Source: Ferruginibacter sp. (lineage in GTDB: Bacteria > Bacteroidota > Bacteroidia > Chitinophagales > Chitinophagaceae). From it: a stretch of DNA of 64,000 bases. Where the stretch lies: assembly GCA_019638525.1 (NCBI GenBank), contig JAHBTO010000002.1:496001-560000 (forward strand). The letters are read 5' to 3'. Numbering within the stretch: the stretch's first letter is position 1; every line of letters starts with the position of its first letter. Shown piece by piece: positions 46,649 to 55,350 of the stretch. The translations under genes were made by a program, and so were the position numbers. The notes under the pieces were generated by a model, which worked only from the letters and a program-made list of their open reading frames with translations, made no database searches and was not told the DNA's origin.

Positions 46649-46676
46649 TTTTGTGATTTTAATTTTTAAACATAAC

Positions 46677-46696
46677 GTTTAGCCATGCAGCTAAAC
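46677..46696. other. GTTTAGC/GCTAAAC hairpin
   Basis: Perfect 7-bp arms around CATGCA lie 29 bp upstream of the AhpD-like gene. It may be a cassette-type recombination relic or an operator. Confidence 0.4.
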
Positions 46697-46740
46697 CCAT
46701 GATAAGTGAAACAACTACTTTTAAAAATACTCTAACTGCC

Positions 46741-46832
46741 AATTGTTAAATAGAATTTTCTCTCTAACTACAATTTACATTCATTTAACTTTCAAAAAAA
46801 ATCCCGTCGAATTTTTAAAATTTAGTGAGCCA
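46741..46832. repeat. Dispersed ~100-bp repeat, copy B
   Basis: It shares TCTCTAACTACAATTTACAT and TTCATTTA with copies A and C. Its A-run and TCCCGTC are closer to the dnaK terminator of copy C, and TTTAGTGAGCCA matches copy A. It lies within the 408-bp gap 46649-47056, which contains no gene. Confidence 0.8.
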
Positions 46833-46850
46833 CAAAAAAGGCGAAGCGTA

Positions 46851-46903
46851 TAAACTGCCACAACACCCGGCTATCACACAGGGCTTATGAGAGGCTTTGC
46901 TGG
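46851..46903. repeat. Dispersed imperfect repeat, copy near 46.9 kb
   Basis: TAAACTGCCACAAC followed by CCGGCTATCACACAGGGCTT matches 36831-36881 with few differences. It directly follows repeat copy B. Confidence 0.5.
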
Positions 46904-46934
46904 GAAAATGGAAGACTTACATCTTTTAAGATTT

Positions 46935-46957
46935 TCGTTTCGTGAGACACGAAACGA
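46935..46957. other. TCGTTTCGTG/CACGAAACGA palindrome
   Basis: Perfect 10-bp arms with a 3-base AGA spacer lie 100 bp downstream of the SHOCT gene stop. There is no T-run, so it is not a typical terminator. It is GC-richer than its surroundings. Confidence 0.6.
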
Positions 46958-47056
46958 GGCAAATGTCCACATCGTTGAAGTAATTGTATTGTTTGTCCCA
47001 AAATTTCAACTCGTCTTGTATTGTCTCGCTAAGATTTTGTTAGTGGTAGTACCAAA

Positions 47057-47575
47057 TCATTGTTCTAGCAATTTCTTTTTTCGAGCTTCAAATTCTTCTT
47101 TACTAATAACACCATCTTGATAGAGCTTATAAAGTTTCACTATTTCATCTGCAGCACTATTTTGTGATTTGTTTTTGAATTCTTCAGGAACTATTAATTC
47201 GGGAGCCATTCCTTGAAATCCCTCGATTGCCTTGTCAAATGCTAAATTGAAATTTATTCGTTTTCTTTTGCCATTATTTGTGGTAAGTTCGCCATGTATA
47301 CGGATCCAAACATTACCAAGTCCTGAAATTTTAAAATCTGAAACTTCCTCAACAATGACGGCTTTATTCGCTAAAATGCCAGGAGCATCATTTCCTCTGA
47401 TCTTAGCAAATCTAAAATTCCCATTTTTGCCTGTTCCTTCTGCAAATACTAATATTTTCCCTTTATAAATTTTATAACCGCCGGAAGTATACAACGTGTC
47501 GTTTTCGAATTTTGGATTCCTCTGCGCTAATATTACTAAAGGGCACAAAAGCAAAATGAATATTATCTTTTTCAT
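47057..47575 (-). CDS. Exported protein with C-terminal SHOCT domain
   Basis: The 172-residue product starts with a signal peptide (MKKIIFILLLCPLVILAQRN). A beta-rich middle region follows (YKIYKGKILVFAEGTGKNGN, KISGLGNVWIRIHGELTTNN). It ends in a SHOCT motif (EIVKLYKLYQDGVISKEEFE, ARKKKLLEQ), a short helical module that usually mediates oligomerisation. Its function is unknown. It lies between repeat copy B and an attC-like site. Confidence 0.8.
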   Translation of the reverse strand: MKKIIFILLLCPLVILAQRNPKFENDTLYTSGGYKIYKGKILVFAEGTGKNGNFRFAKIRGNDAPGILANKAVIVEEVSDFKISGLGNVWIRIHGELTTNNGKRKRINFNLAFDKAIEGFQGMAPELIVPEEFKNKSQNSAADEIVKLYKLYQDGVISKEEFEARKKKLLEQ

Positions 47576-47717
47576 GGTATGTAGTTGAAATGTGTAATGT
47601 ATTACTGCTAACGAACAGGGCTTTATGCAGATTGGGAAATAGAATTCCTGTCCACCGGAACTGCTGCCTGGCTTTTTGATAAAGATAAATAATAAGTGCT
47701 AAAGCTAATCTTTATTC

Positions 47718-47754
47718 GTCAAGCCCCACCTTGGCAATACCAATGTTGGGGTAG
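47718..47754 (-). repeat. attC-like site 1, 3' of the nuclease gene
   Basis: In plus orientation GTCAAGCCCCACCTTGG, CAATACC, AATGTTGGGGTAG lies directly past the stop of the 47762-49498 gene. CCCCACCTTGG and CCAATGTTGGGG form an imperfect hairpin. The site aligns with 49685-49723 after the next gene. Confidence 0.6.
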
Positions 47755-47761
47755 CCTTTCA

Positions 47762-49498
47762 TCACTCAAACACAAAGTCTGTTACATCTCCTTTTTTGGT
47801 CTTTGCCAATACTGTGTCTAAGTCACCACGAGGGTCGCCATTCCAATTGAAGTATTTAATTCCACTTGCAAAATGTCGCACCTGCGGTAGTTCTTTTACT
47901 AATGTATGCCATGATAAGTTCCAAATGTTCGGTGTGTCTGTGGTGTGTGGATGTTGCAGAATAATGTCTGGCTTGAATTTTTTGCAAAGTTTTCTAAACT
48001 TCTCAGACGTTTTTCCTTTCCAACTGTCTGCACGTGCTACTGCTTGTCCACGAGGGTTGAATACACTCAAATCGTGGCAACCAAGAATAACCACATTTTG
48101 GTTGTTTAGTTTTAAAAAATGCGAATTAAGGTCGTTGATTTTTACTAAGTCTCTTTTTTGGTTTTCTGTAGGATAAAACTTTCCTGTCCAATTCACTATT
48201 ATCTCTTTGTGTAAATCGTAAACTGCAACCAATTCAATATGATGGTAGTTCCCTGGATTGTGTCCATCAATTCCGATAGTTAAATAGTCGGCAGTTTTTT
48301 GAAGGTTTTTAAAGGTGTTTCGGTTGATGCTTGCTAAAAACTTTTTAATAGTACTTTCTGCTTCTGCTTGAAATGCAGGAATATGTTTTTGCTCTAACTC
48401 TTCAACTTCAATTCCTTTTTGCAAATTTTTCGGAAACTCAAATTTTAAAAATCCACCAGGTGTAACAACAAATTCAAAATGTTGCTTATCATTTGTTATG
48501 GCAACGAATTTCTCAAATACCCTTTCAAGTTTGGAGTAATTCGGTAAGCCATTACTGTAATATTGCTTGCCCGTTACAATCAGCCTTGCAATTTTATGTT
48601 TAGATATCCCTTTGGTGTTACCTGCTCTATAAGCTGAAAATAAATCTTCAAGATGCTGTTCTGCATATGGAGCTTCCCAATCAACATCACCATGTTTTAT
48701 TCTTATTAAAGTGTAGCCATTTTTATATGCTTCTATATCTCTTACAGTATCGTAGTAGGCTCTTCGTTCATCTCTATCAATGGGTGAGTTATCTTTTGCG
48801 TTTATCTTTTGGCAGGCAGAAATCCATGCTTGTTTTGAATAAGACAATTTGATAGATAAAGGATAGCATTCAAGGCAAATTTGTCTGGCTAAACTAAAGT
48901 GCTGGTTTTCGTCGTATTCAATTATAAGCTTTTGATCGTCCAAGACTATGTCACATGCAAGCAGGTAGTTTGGTTTTAGAAAGCCACCTTGGTTTCGGTA
49001 CTTCAAAAGATTGTCTGCTATTTGAGTGTATTCCTTTGGTAAATTATTCGGGTCAGGCGTTTTAAGCCAAGGAAATTTTTTTTCTATCTCTATACAACCA
49101 TAGTGTTTCTGAAGAAGTTTTTGTAAGGCGTTCTTTTGCGAAACGACACTTAACTTTCCGCCTTTAAGGCTCGGTGTTTCCCTACTGGCAACAACAGGTT
49201 GAACATCACCATTTGCTATTTGCTTTGGTGCAATAGTGTTTTTTTTATACTCTACTGTAAACCCAAGTTTTCTGAAAAACTTAGCAGTTTCTTCACCGCC
49301 ATTATAGTCGTCCTTAGAAATCTCTTTCTTATTTGCAATTTTATAGGCAAGTCCACGAATGTGTTTTGCGGGATATTTTTTTTTGTTATGCAGTAGAAAA
49401 GTGTTTTTGGGTTTAGGGTAATTGTCCCTTAGTCTGTCAAACAGTGCAATTGCTTGTAAGACGTCTTTAGATGTTACGTTTTTCCAAAGTTTGCTCAT
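47762..49498 (-). CDS. ScoMcrA-like head domain + PD-(D/E)XK-like nuclease protein
   Basis: The 578-residue protein (ATG at 49498) has three parts. Residues about 8-85 (SKDVLQAIALFDRLRDNYPK, then FLLHNKKKYPAKHIRGLAYK) resemble the ScoMcrA N-terminal head. Residues about 175-275 carry a restriction-like core: CDIVLDD, LIIEYDENQHF (Glu194, Asp196, Gln199, His200), and later YDTVRDIEAYKNGYTLIRIK. Residues about 405-578 form an unfamiliar domain (VVILGCHDLSVFNPRGQAVA and PDIILQHPHTTDTPN). This suggests a DNA-recognising restriction or defence nuclease (inference). The frame is open 57 codons further upstream, but that part is a non-coding leader. Confidence 0.7.
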   Translation of the reverse strand: MSKLWKNVTSKDVLQAIALFDRLRDNYPKPKNTFLLHNKKKYPAKHIRGLAYKIANKKEISKDDYNGGEETAKFFRKLGFTVEYKKNTIAPKQIANGDVQPVVASRETPSLKGGKLSVVSQKNALQKLLQKHYGCIEIEKKFPWLKTPDPNNLPKEYTQIADNLLKYRNQGGFLKPNYLLACDIVLDDQKLIIEYDENQHFSLARQICLECYPLSIKLSYSKQAWISACQKINAKDNSPIDRDERRAYYDTVRDIEAYKNGYTLIRIKHGDVDWEAPYAEQHLEDLFSAYRAGNTKGISKHKIARLIVTGKQYYSNGLPNYSKLERVFEKFVAITNDKQHFEFVVTPGGFLKFEFPKNLQKGIEVEELEQKHIPAFQAEAESTIKKFLASINRNTFKNLQKTADYLTIGIDGHNPGNYHHIELVAVYDLHKEIIVNWTGKFYPTENQKRDLVKINDLNSHFLKLNNQNVVILGCHDLSVFNPRGQAVARADSWKGKTSEKFRKLCKKFKPDIILQHPHTTDTPNIWNLSWHTLVKELPQVRHFASGIKYFNWNGDPRGDLDTVLAKTKKGDVTDFVFE

Positions 49499-49684
49499 GA
49501 TACAGTGTCGCTTTAAGGTTGCCCACCAACGTTCGAGTATTTGCGAAGGCAGGGAATTCATTGTTCGTCCAGCTCGGTACAAATGCCCAATTGAAAATAT
49601 GCGGTTGAAGTTATGAACTATAGTTGAATAATGAACGTCCAGCCGGAATCGCTGCTGATAGTAGCACATAGCTGATGTTACATT
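49499..49684 (-). other. Conserved-looking leader ahead of the nuclease gene
   Basis: The reading frame stays open here, but its product (MCYYQQRFRLDVHYSTIVHN and beyond) is not part of the domain that follows. Parts (CAGCAGCGATTCCGGCTGGA) resemble 47640-47680 after the gene (GGCAGCAGTTCCGGTGGACA in minus orientation). GCCCACCAAC lies at 49521-49530. Best read as a repeated intergenic element. Confidence 0.5.
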
Positions 49685-49723
49685 GTCAAGCCCTGCTTTT
49701 GCAAATACTTTTGTTGGGCGTAG
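49685..49723 (-). repeat. attC-like site 2, 3' of the 49724-50737 gene
   Basis: In plus orientation GTCAAGCCCTGCTTTTGCAA, ATACTTTTGTTGGGCGTAG. It shares GTCAAGCCC, GCAA-TAC, TGTTGGG and GTAG with 47718-47754, including order and spacing. GTTGGGC fits the GTTRRRY core of integron attC sites. Confidence 0.6.
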
Positions 49724-50737
49724 TTATATTTTCACGAGTTGTGTCAAAGCTGCTGTATAATTAACCATTGTCAAAAGTAAATCTTGTACTTTTTCTTTAG
49801 TTACTTTTTTACCTGAGTCGTGTGACAACTCATTCGATAGTCGTATGATTTTGTTCAAAGTTTGTTTCTCATCGTCTGTCTTTATTTTTTTGAGAATATT
49901 TACTAAGTCTCCTAATACAATGTCCGAATAACTATCCTTAAAAATAAAATCTCTCGAATCAATTTCATCGCAAAAAAGGATTTCATAATTCAATTGTCGA
50001 TGATAACAGCATTCTATCTTTAAAACAAATTCAAATATTCTTCTAATGGAATTTGCCTTTTCGCAAAGTTCATCCTCGTCAAGGTCTTGAGTAAGAATTG
50101 ATTTATCAACTTTTTGTATTCTCCGCTTACAATTGTCATAATTATAAAGAAAGAGAATTTTCATAGATAGTCCTGTGTGGCTTGCCGTATCTTTTGGAAT
50201 AATTAATATTGAATAAATTGGCGTATCGTGACTGTAACAATCTTCTATGTAGTTACCTCTGTCAATTTGAAAAAGATTATAAAAGTTTGCTCTGTCTTCT
50301 TTTAAATATTTCGCATTGGGGTCTATTGTTTTAAAATACTTCAAAGTGTCTTTTTCTTTTAAAGCGTAACCTCTTAATGTTATAAATGGAAAATTTTTAA
50401 GTTTTACAATTTTTAGCTCCTTAAAATGAAGCATTAAAGTGCTTATACTTGGCTTGTATTGGGTTTCAGTTACAAAAGAGTTTATGTCATTTGTTCCAGT
50501 ATAGTGATGCCAATTAAAAAACAAAAATTCGTTATCATAGTCAATTGAAAAACTGCCAAAACAATCCCAATTGCCAGCATCCATAAAATCAAATATCACA
50601 AGACCTTTTGTGTCAGCAAGTAGTCTGTTTAAAAACTTGTCTAATAAATGTAAGTCGGTAATTTCAGCAACGCCAAAGTCGTCGAATATTTTCGATATAA
50701 TTTTGCTGCCGTCTCTTACAATGTCCATTTCATTCAT
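49724..50737 (-). CDS. Hypothetical protein, 337 aa, with HEPN-like C-terminal helix
   Basis: I do not recognise a family. The soluble protein begins MNEMDIVRDGSKIISKIFDD. An alpha/beta region with aromatic strands follows (LVIFDFMDAGNWDCFGSFSI, NEFLFFNWHHYTG), then a basic linker and a helical C-terminus. The last 44 residues include IIRLSNELSHDSGKKVT (Asn302, Ser305, His306), an N-x-x-S-H pattern like the helix of HEPN or RloC-type partners. That link is speculative. The gene fills a unit bounded by a 15-bp inverted repeat (49713-49727 and 50746-50760), is the first gene beyond dnaK, and precedes the nuclease gene on the same strand. Confidence 0.65.
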   Translation of the reverse strand: MNEMDIVRDGSKIISKIFDDFGVAEITDLHLLDKFLNRLLADTKGLVIFDFMDAGNWDCFGSFSIDYDNEFLFFNWHHYTGTNDINSFVTETQYKPSISTLMLHFKELKIVKLKNFPFITLRGYALKEKDTLKYFKTIDPNAKYLKEDRANFYNLFQIDRGNYIEDCYSHDTPIYSILIIPKDTASHTGLSMKILFLYNYDNCKRRIQKVDKSILTQDLDEDELCEKANSIRRIFEFVLKIECCYHRQLNYEILFCDEIDSRDFIFKDSYSDIVLGDLVNILKKIKTDDEKQTLNKIIRLSNELSHDSGKKVTKEKVQDLLLTMVNYTAALTQLVKI

Positions 50738-50745
50738 AGTGCTGA

Positions 50746-50760
50746 ATAATTACGCCCAAC
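50746..50760 (-). repeat. Inverted-repeat boundary upstream of the 49724-50737 gene
   Basis: ATAATTACGCCCAAC is the reverse complement of GTTGGGCGTAGTTAT at 49713-49727 with one mismatch. It lies 9 bp before the start codon, while its partner overlaps the stop codon. Confidence 0.75.
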
Positions 50761-50862
50761 TCTCAGATTACCCCAACCTCTACTTTTTAATTACTACATA
50801 AATTTTACTCTCTAACTACAATTTACATTCATTTACCATCCAAAAAAAAATCCCGTCAAAAA
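50761..50862. repeat. Dispersed ~100-bp repeat, copy C, fused to the dnaK terminator
   Basis: It shares CTCTAACTACAATTTACATT and CATTTACCATCC with copies A and B. It starts at the inverted-repeat boundary and ends inside the left arm of the dnaK terminator. Copies A and B keep only that arm. Confidence 0.8.
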
Positions 50863-50883
50863 TTTTTTTTTTTGACAGGATTT
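50848..50883 (-). terminator. dnaK terminator
   Basis: A 15-bp stem with one mismatch (AAATCCCGTCAAAAA / TTTTTGACAGGATTT), 38 bp past the dnaK stop, is followed in the minus direction by GGGATTTTTTTTTGG. Confidence 0.8.
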
Positions 50884-50920
50884 AGTATTTAGAATTTTAT
50901 TTGTCTTTACAAAAACAGCA

Positions 50921-52834
50921 TTACTTCACTTCTTCAAAAGGCACATCTTCTACTTTGCTTTCGCCATTTGCATCGGGGGCAGGGCCGTTGCCTGCGGCAT
51001 CGGCGCCGGGTTGTTGTGCTCCGGCCTGCTGCTGTGTAGCCTTGTACATGTCTTCGCTGGCAGATGTCCAGGCAGCGTTTAATTCAGTCATGGCTGTATC
51101 AATGGCTGCAAGGTCTTGTGTTTTGTGTGCATCTTTTAATTTGGTTAATGCAGCTTCAATAACTGTTTTTTTATCGGCCGGTATTTTATCGGCATACTCC
51201 TTCAGTTGTTTTTCTGTTTGAAAAATAAGGCTGTCGGCTGCATTTACTTTATCCACTTTTTCTCTTTCTCTTTTATCGGCTTCTTCATTGGCTTTGGCAT
51301 CGTTCTTCATCTTTTCAATTTCTTCTTTGCTTAAACCACTGCCTGCTTCAATGCGTATTTTTTGTTCTTTGCCGGTGCCTTTATCTTTGGCAGTAACATG
51401 TAAAATACCGTTGGCATCTATATCAAATGTTACTTCAATTTGCGGTACGCCACGTGGTGCCGGTGGTATGCCATCAAGGTTAAAAGTTCCCAGGCTTTTG
51501 TTTTGGCTGCTCATTGGCCGCTCGCCCTGCAATACATGTATTTGCACGCCGGGCTGGTTATCGCTGGCTGTTGAAAACACTTCCGATTTTTTTGTTGGTA
51601 TGGTGGTATTGCTGTCAATTAGCCTTGTCATTACGCCACCCATGGTTTCAATACCCAGGCTTAGCGGGGTTACATCCAGCAGCAATACATCTTTAATATC
51701 GCCACTTAATACCGCACCCTGTATGGCTGCACCTACGGCTACCACTTCATCGGGGTTAACACCTTTGTGTAATTTTTTTCCAAAAAATTTCTCTACTATC
51801 TCCTGCACTTTAGGTATCCTTGTGCTACCGCCTACCATTATCACTTCATCAATATCCGATGTACTCATGCCGGCATCTTTTAATGCCTGTTCGCATGGTT
51901 TTAAACAACGGTCGAACAATTTATCGGCCAGCGATTCAAATTTTGCACGGCTTAGTTTTTTTACCAAGTGCTTGGGCACTCCATCCACTGCAGTTACATA
52001 AGGCAGGTTAATTTCTGTTTCGCTTGAAGATGACAGTTCAACTTTTGCTTTTTCTGCTGCTTCTTTTAAACGTTGCAGCGCCAGTGGGTCTTTACGCAGG
52101 TCAATACCTTCATCGTTTTTAAATTCATCGGCCAGCCAGTCCATAATCACTTTATCAAAATCATCGCCACCCAGGTGTGTATCACCATTGGTGCTTTTAA
52201 CCTCAAATACGCCATCGCCCAATTCTAAAACTGATATATCAAAAGTACCGCCACCAAGGTCAAACACGGCAATCTTATGGTCTTTGCCTCCTTTATCGAG
52301 CCCGTAAGCCAATGCTGCGGCTGTAGGTTCGTTTACAATACGGCGTACATTAAGGCCGGCAATTTCACCAGCTTCTTTGGTAGCCTGGCGTTGGCTATCG
52401 TTAAAATAAGCAGGTACGGTTATCACCGCATCTGTTACCTCCTGGCCTAAGTAATCTTCGGCAGTTTTTTTCATTTTTTGCAGTACCATAGCGCTAATTT
52501 CCTGTGGCGTATATTGCCTGCCATCTATGTCAATACGAACCGTATTATTGTCACCCTTAACTACTTTATAGCTCCAATGGCTAATCTCTTCGGTTACTTC
52601 ATCAAAACGGCGGCCCATAAAACGTTTTACACTGCTAATGGTATTTTGCGAATTGGTAATGGCCTGGCGCTTGGCAGGATCGCCCACTTTACGTTCGCCA
52701 TTTTTAAGAAAAGCCACCACCGACGGGGTTGTACGGCGGCCCTCTTCATTGGCTATAACCACCGGCTCGTTACCTTCCATTACAGAAACGCAACTATTGG
52801 TGGTACCTAAATCAATTCCTATTATCTTTCCCAT
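50921..52834 (-). CDS. dnaK: Molecular chaperone DnaK (Hsp70)
   Basis: The 637-residue chaperone binds exposed hydrophobic peptides using ATP, with DnaJ and GrpE. The N-terminal ATPase has [53 protein letters not shown] and [11 protein letters not shown]. The substrate domain follows ([16 protein letters not shown]), and the C-terminal tail is Gln/Gly/Ala-rich ending [10 protein letters not shown]. The two partner genes are not adjacent. No CIRCE element was found upstream; a 17-bp inverted repeat sits at 52866-52882. A strong terminator follows. Confidence 0.98.
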   Translation of the reverse strand: MGKIIGIDLGTTNSCVSVMEGNEPVVIANEEGRRTTPSVVAFLKNGERKVGDPAKRQAITNSQNTISSVKRFMGRRFDEVTEEISHWSYKVVKGDNNTVRIDIDGRQYTPQEISAMVLQKMKKTAEDYLGQEVTDAVITVPAYFNDSQRQATKEAGEIAGLNVRRIVNEPTAAALAYGLDKGGKDHKIAVFDLGGGTFDISVLELGDGVFEVKSTNGDTHLGGDDFDKVIMDWLADEFKNDEGIDLRKDPLALQRLKEAAEKAKVELSSSSETEINLPYVTAVDGVPKHLVKKLSRAKFESLADKLFDRCLKPCEQALKDAGMSTSDIDEVIMVGGSTRIPKVQEIVEKFFGKKLHKGVNPDEVVAVGAAIQGAVLSGDIKDVLLLDVTPLSLGIETMGGVMTRLIDSNTTIPTKKSEVFSTASDNQPGVQIHVLQGERPMSSQNKSLGTFNLDGIPPAPRGVPQIEVTFDIDANGILHVTAKDKGTGKEQKIRIEAGSGLSKEEIEKMKNDAKANEEADKREREKVDKVNAADSLIFQTEKQLKEYADKIPADKKTVIEAALTKLKDAHKTQDLAAIDTAMTELNAAWTSASEDMYKATQQQAGAQQPGADAAGNGPAPDANGESKVEDVPFEEVK

Positions 52835-52865
52835 AAATTAAAATTTTTAATGTTTGATGTTGAAA

Positions 52866-52882
52866 TGGCAATGATTATGCCA
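52866..52882. promoter_or_regulatory. TGGCA/TGCCA inverted repeat upstream of dnaK
   Basis: Perfect 5-bp arms with a 7-base spacer lie 32 bp upstream of the dnaK start. It could be a regulatory site or a leader hairpin. It is short, so chance is possible. Confidence 0.35.
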
Positions 52883-52928
52883 ATGGAGCGATAGGTGAAA
52901 TTTTGGCAGTAGTTTACAACCGGCTTAT

Positions 52929-53405
52929 TTATTTCTTTACTTTAAAGCTGAAATGCCTTTGGCTTAAATAACTGATGGTGATAATGATACAGGTGGTAAT
53001 GCACTGACTTAAAAATGCTTTCCAGCCTAATACTTCTACAAATAATTTTAACAGGAAATAATTGAGTATAAGGTTAAATACAAAAGCCAACCCGTAGCGA
53101 AACAACTGTATCCTTCCTTTAAGGTTTGAATCTACAAAAACTACATACTTCATCAGGATAAATCCCACCAAAAAATTTACAATAAAAGATATGAACAGGG
53201 CAGCATTGTGTGGTTTTAAAGTATAAAAACCCAGCTCTACATTTTGATTTTTAAAAACATATTCAAGCAGGATTTTAAAAAGCGCCAGGCCCAGCAATGT
53301 ATTGGCACCACCACAGGCTGCATAACGAAAAGTTTGCTCCGGCATCAGCTTACGAAACGGCGGGTAAAAAAAATCGATGAATGATATGATGATGTTTTTG
53401 GGCAA
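52929..53405 (-). CDS. GtrA-like membrane protein
   Basis: The 158-residue protein has four hydrophobic helices and the GtrA opening FRYAACGGANTLLGLALFKI. NAALFISFIVNFLVGFILMK and a basic C-terminus (LSQRHFSFKVKK) follow. GtrA-like proteins help move polyprenyl-linked sugars across the membrane. The best start is TTG at 53405, since ATGs upstream are out of frame and the internal Met21 would drop conserved residues (FFYPPFRKL). The region just upstream is repetitive (GAATTAT units), lying between it and the ABC-F gene. Confidence 0.85.
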   Translation of the reverse strand: MPKNIIISFIDFFYPPFRKLMPEQTFRYAACGGANTLLGLALFKILLEYVFKNQNVELGFYTLKPHNAALFISFIVNFLVGFILMKYVVFVDSNLKGRIQLFRYGLAFVFNLILNYFLLKLFVEVLGWKAFLSQCITTCIIITISYLSQRHFSFKVKK

Positions 53406-53414
53406 AAGCTTTTT

Positions 53415-53490
53415 TGAATTATGAATTATGAATTATGAATTATGAGTTATGAATTATGAGTTATGAATGTTGAATTATGAATTTTGAATG
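53415..53490. repeat. GAATTAT heptanucleotide tract
   Basis: About ten copies of GAATTAT or near variants (GAGTTAT, GAATGTT) lie directly upstream of the GtrA-like start. They occupy most of the space to the ABC-F gene. Confidence 0.8.
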
Positions 53491-53528
53491 GTAAATTTCG
53501 TCTTTTGATTTTTGCCTTTTGATTTTTG

Positions 53529-55278
<1,750 letters not shown>

Positions 55279-55338
55279 TTAATTTTATTGATTCTTCCCT
55301 TCAAAAAATCAAACATTAAACTGCAATAGCTTATTATT

Positions 55339-55346
55339 TATCTTTG
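55339..55346 (+). promoter_or_regulatory. Candidate -7 element (TATCTTTG) for argS
   Basis: TATCTTTG matches TAnnTTTG and ends four bases before the argS ATG (55351). The transcript would then have almost no leader. A -33 element was not clear. Confidence 0.5.
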
Positions 55347-55350
55347 CGCC

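Noticed and set aside
49499..49669. 57-codon N-terminal extension of the nuclease gene
   Set aside because: The head-domain similarity starts at MSKLWKNV (49498). The extension lies in a repeat-like leader that shares words with the non-coding region after the gene.
34500..50900. Prophage or integrative conjugative element
   Set aside because: No integrase, relaxase, capsid, tail or conjugation genes are visible. The accessory genes look like small cassettes rather than one mobile element.
51288..52001. 237-aa plus-strand frame inside dnaK
   Set aside because: A classical long antisense frame opposite dnaK, caused by codon bias. It is Ser/Pro/Leu-rich without domain signs.
52835..52928. CIRCE heat-shock element upstream of dnaK
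   Set aside because: No TTAGCACTC-N9-GAGTGCTAA pattern was found. Only a short TGGCA/TGCCA repeat is present.
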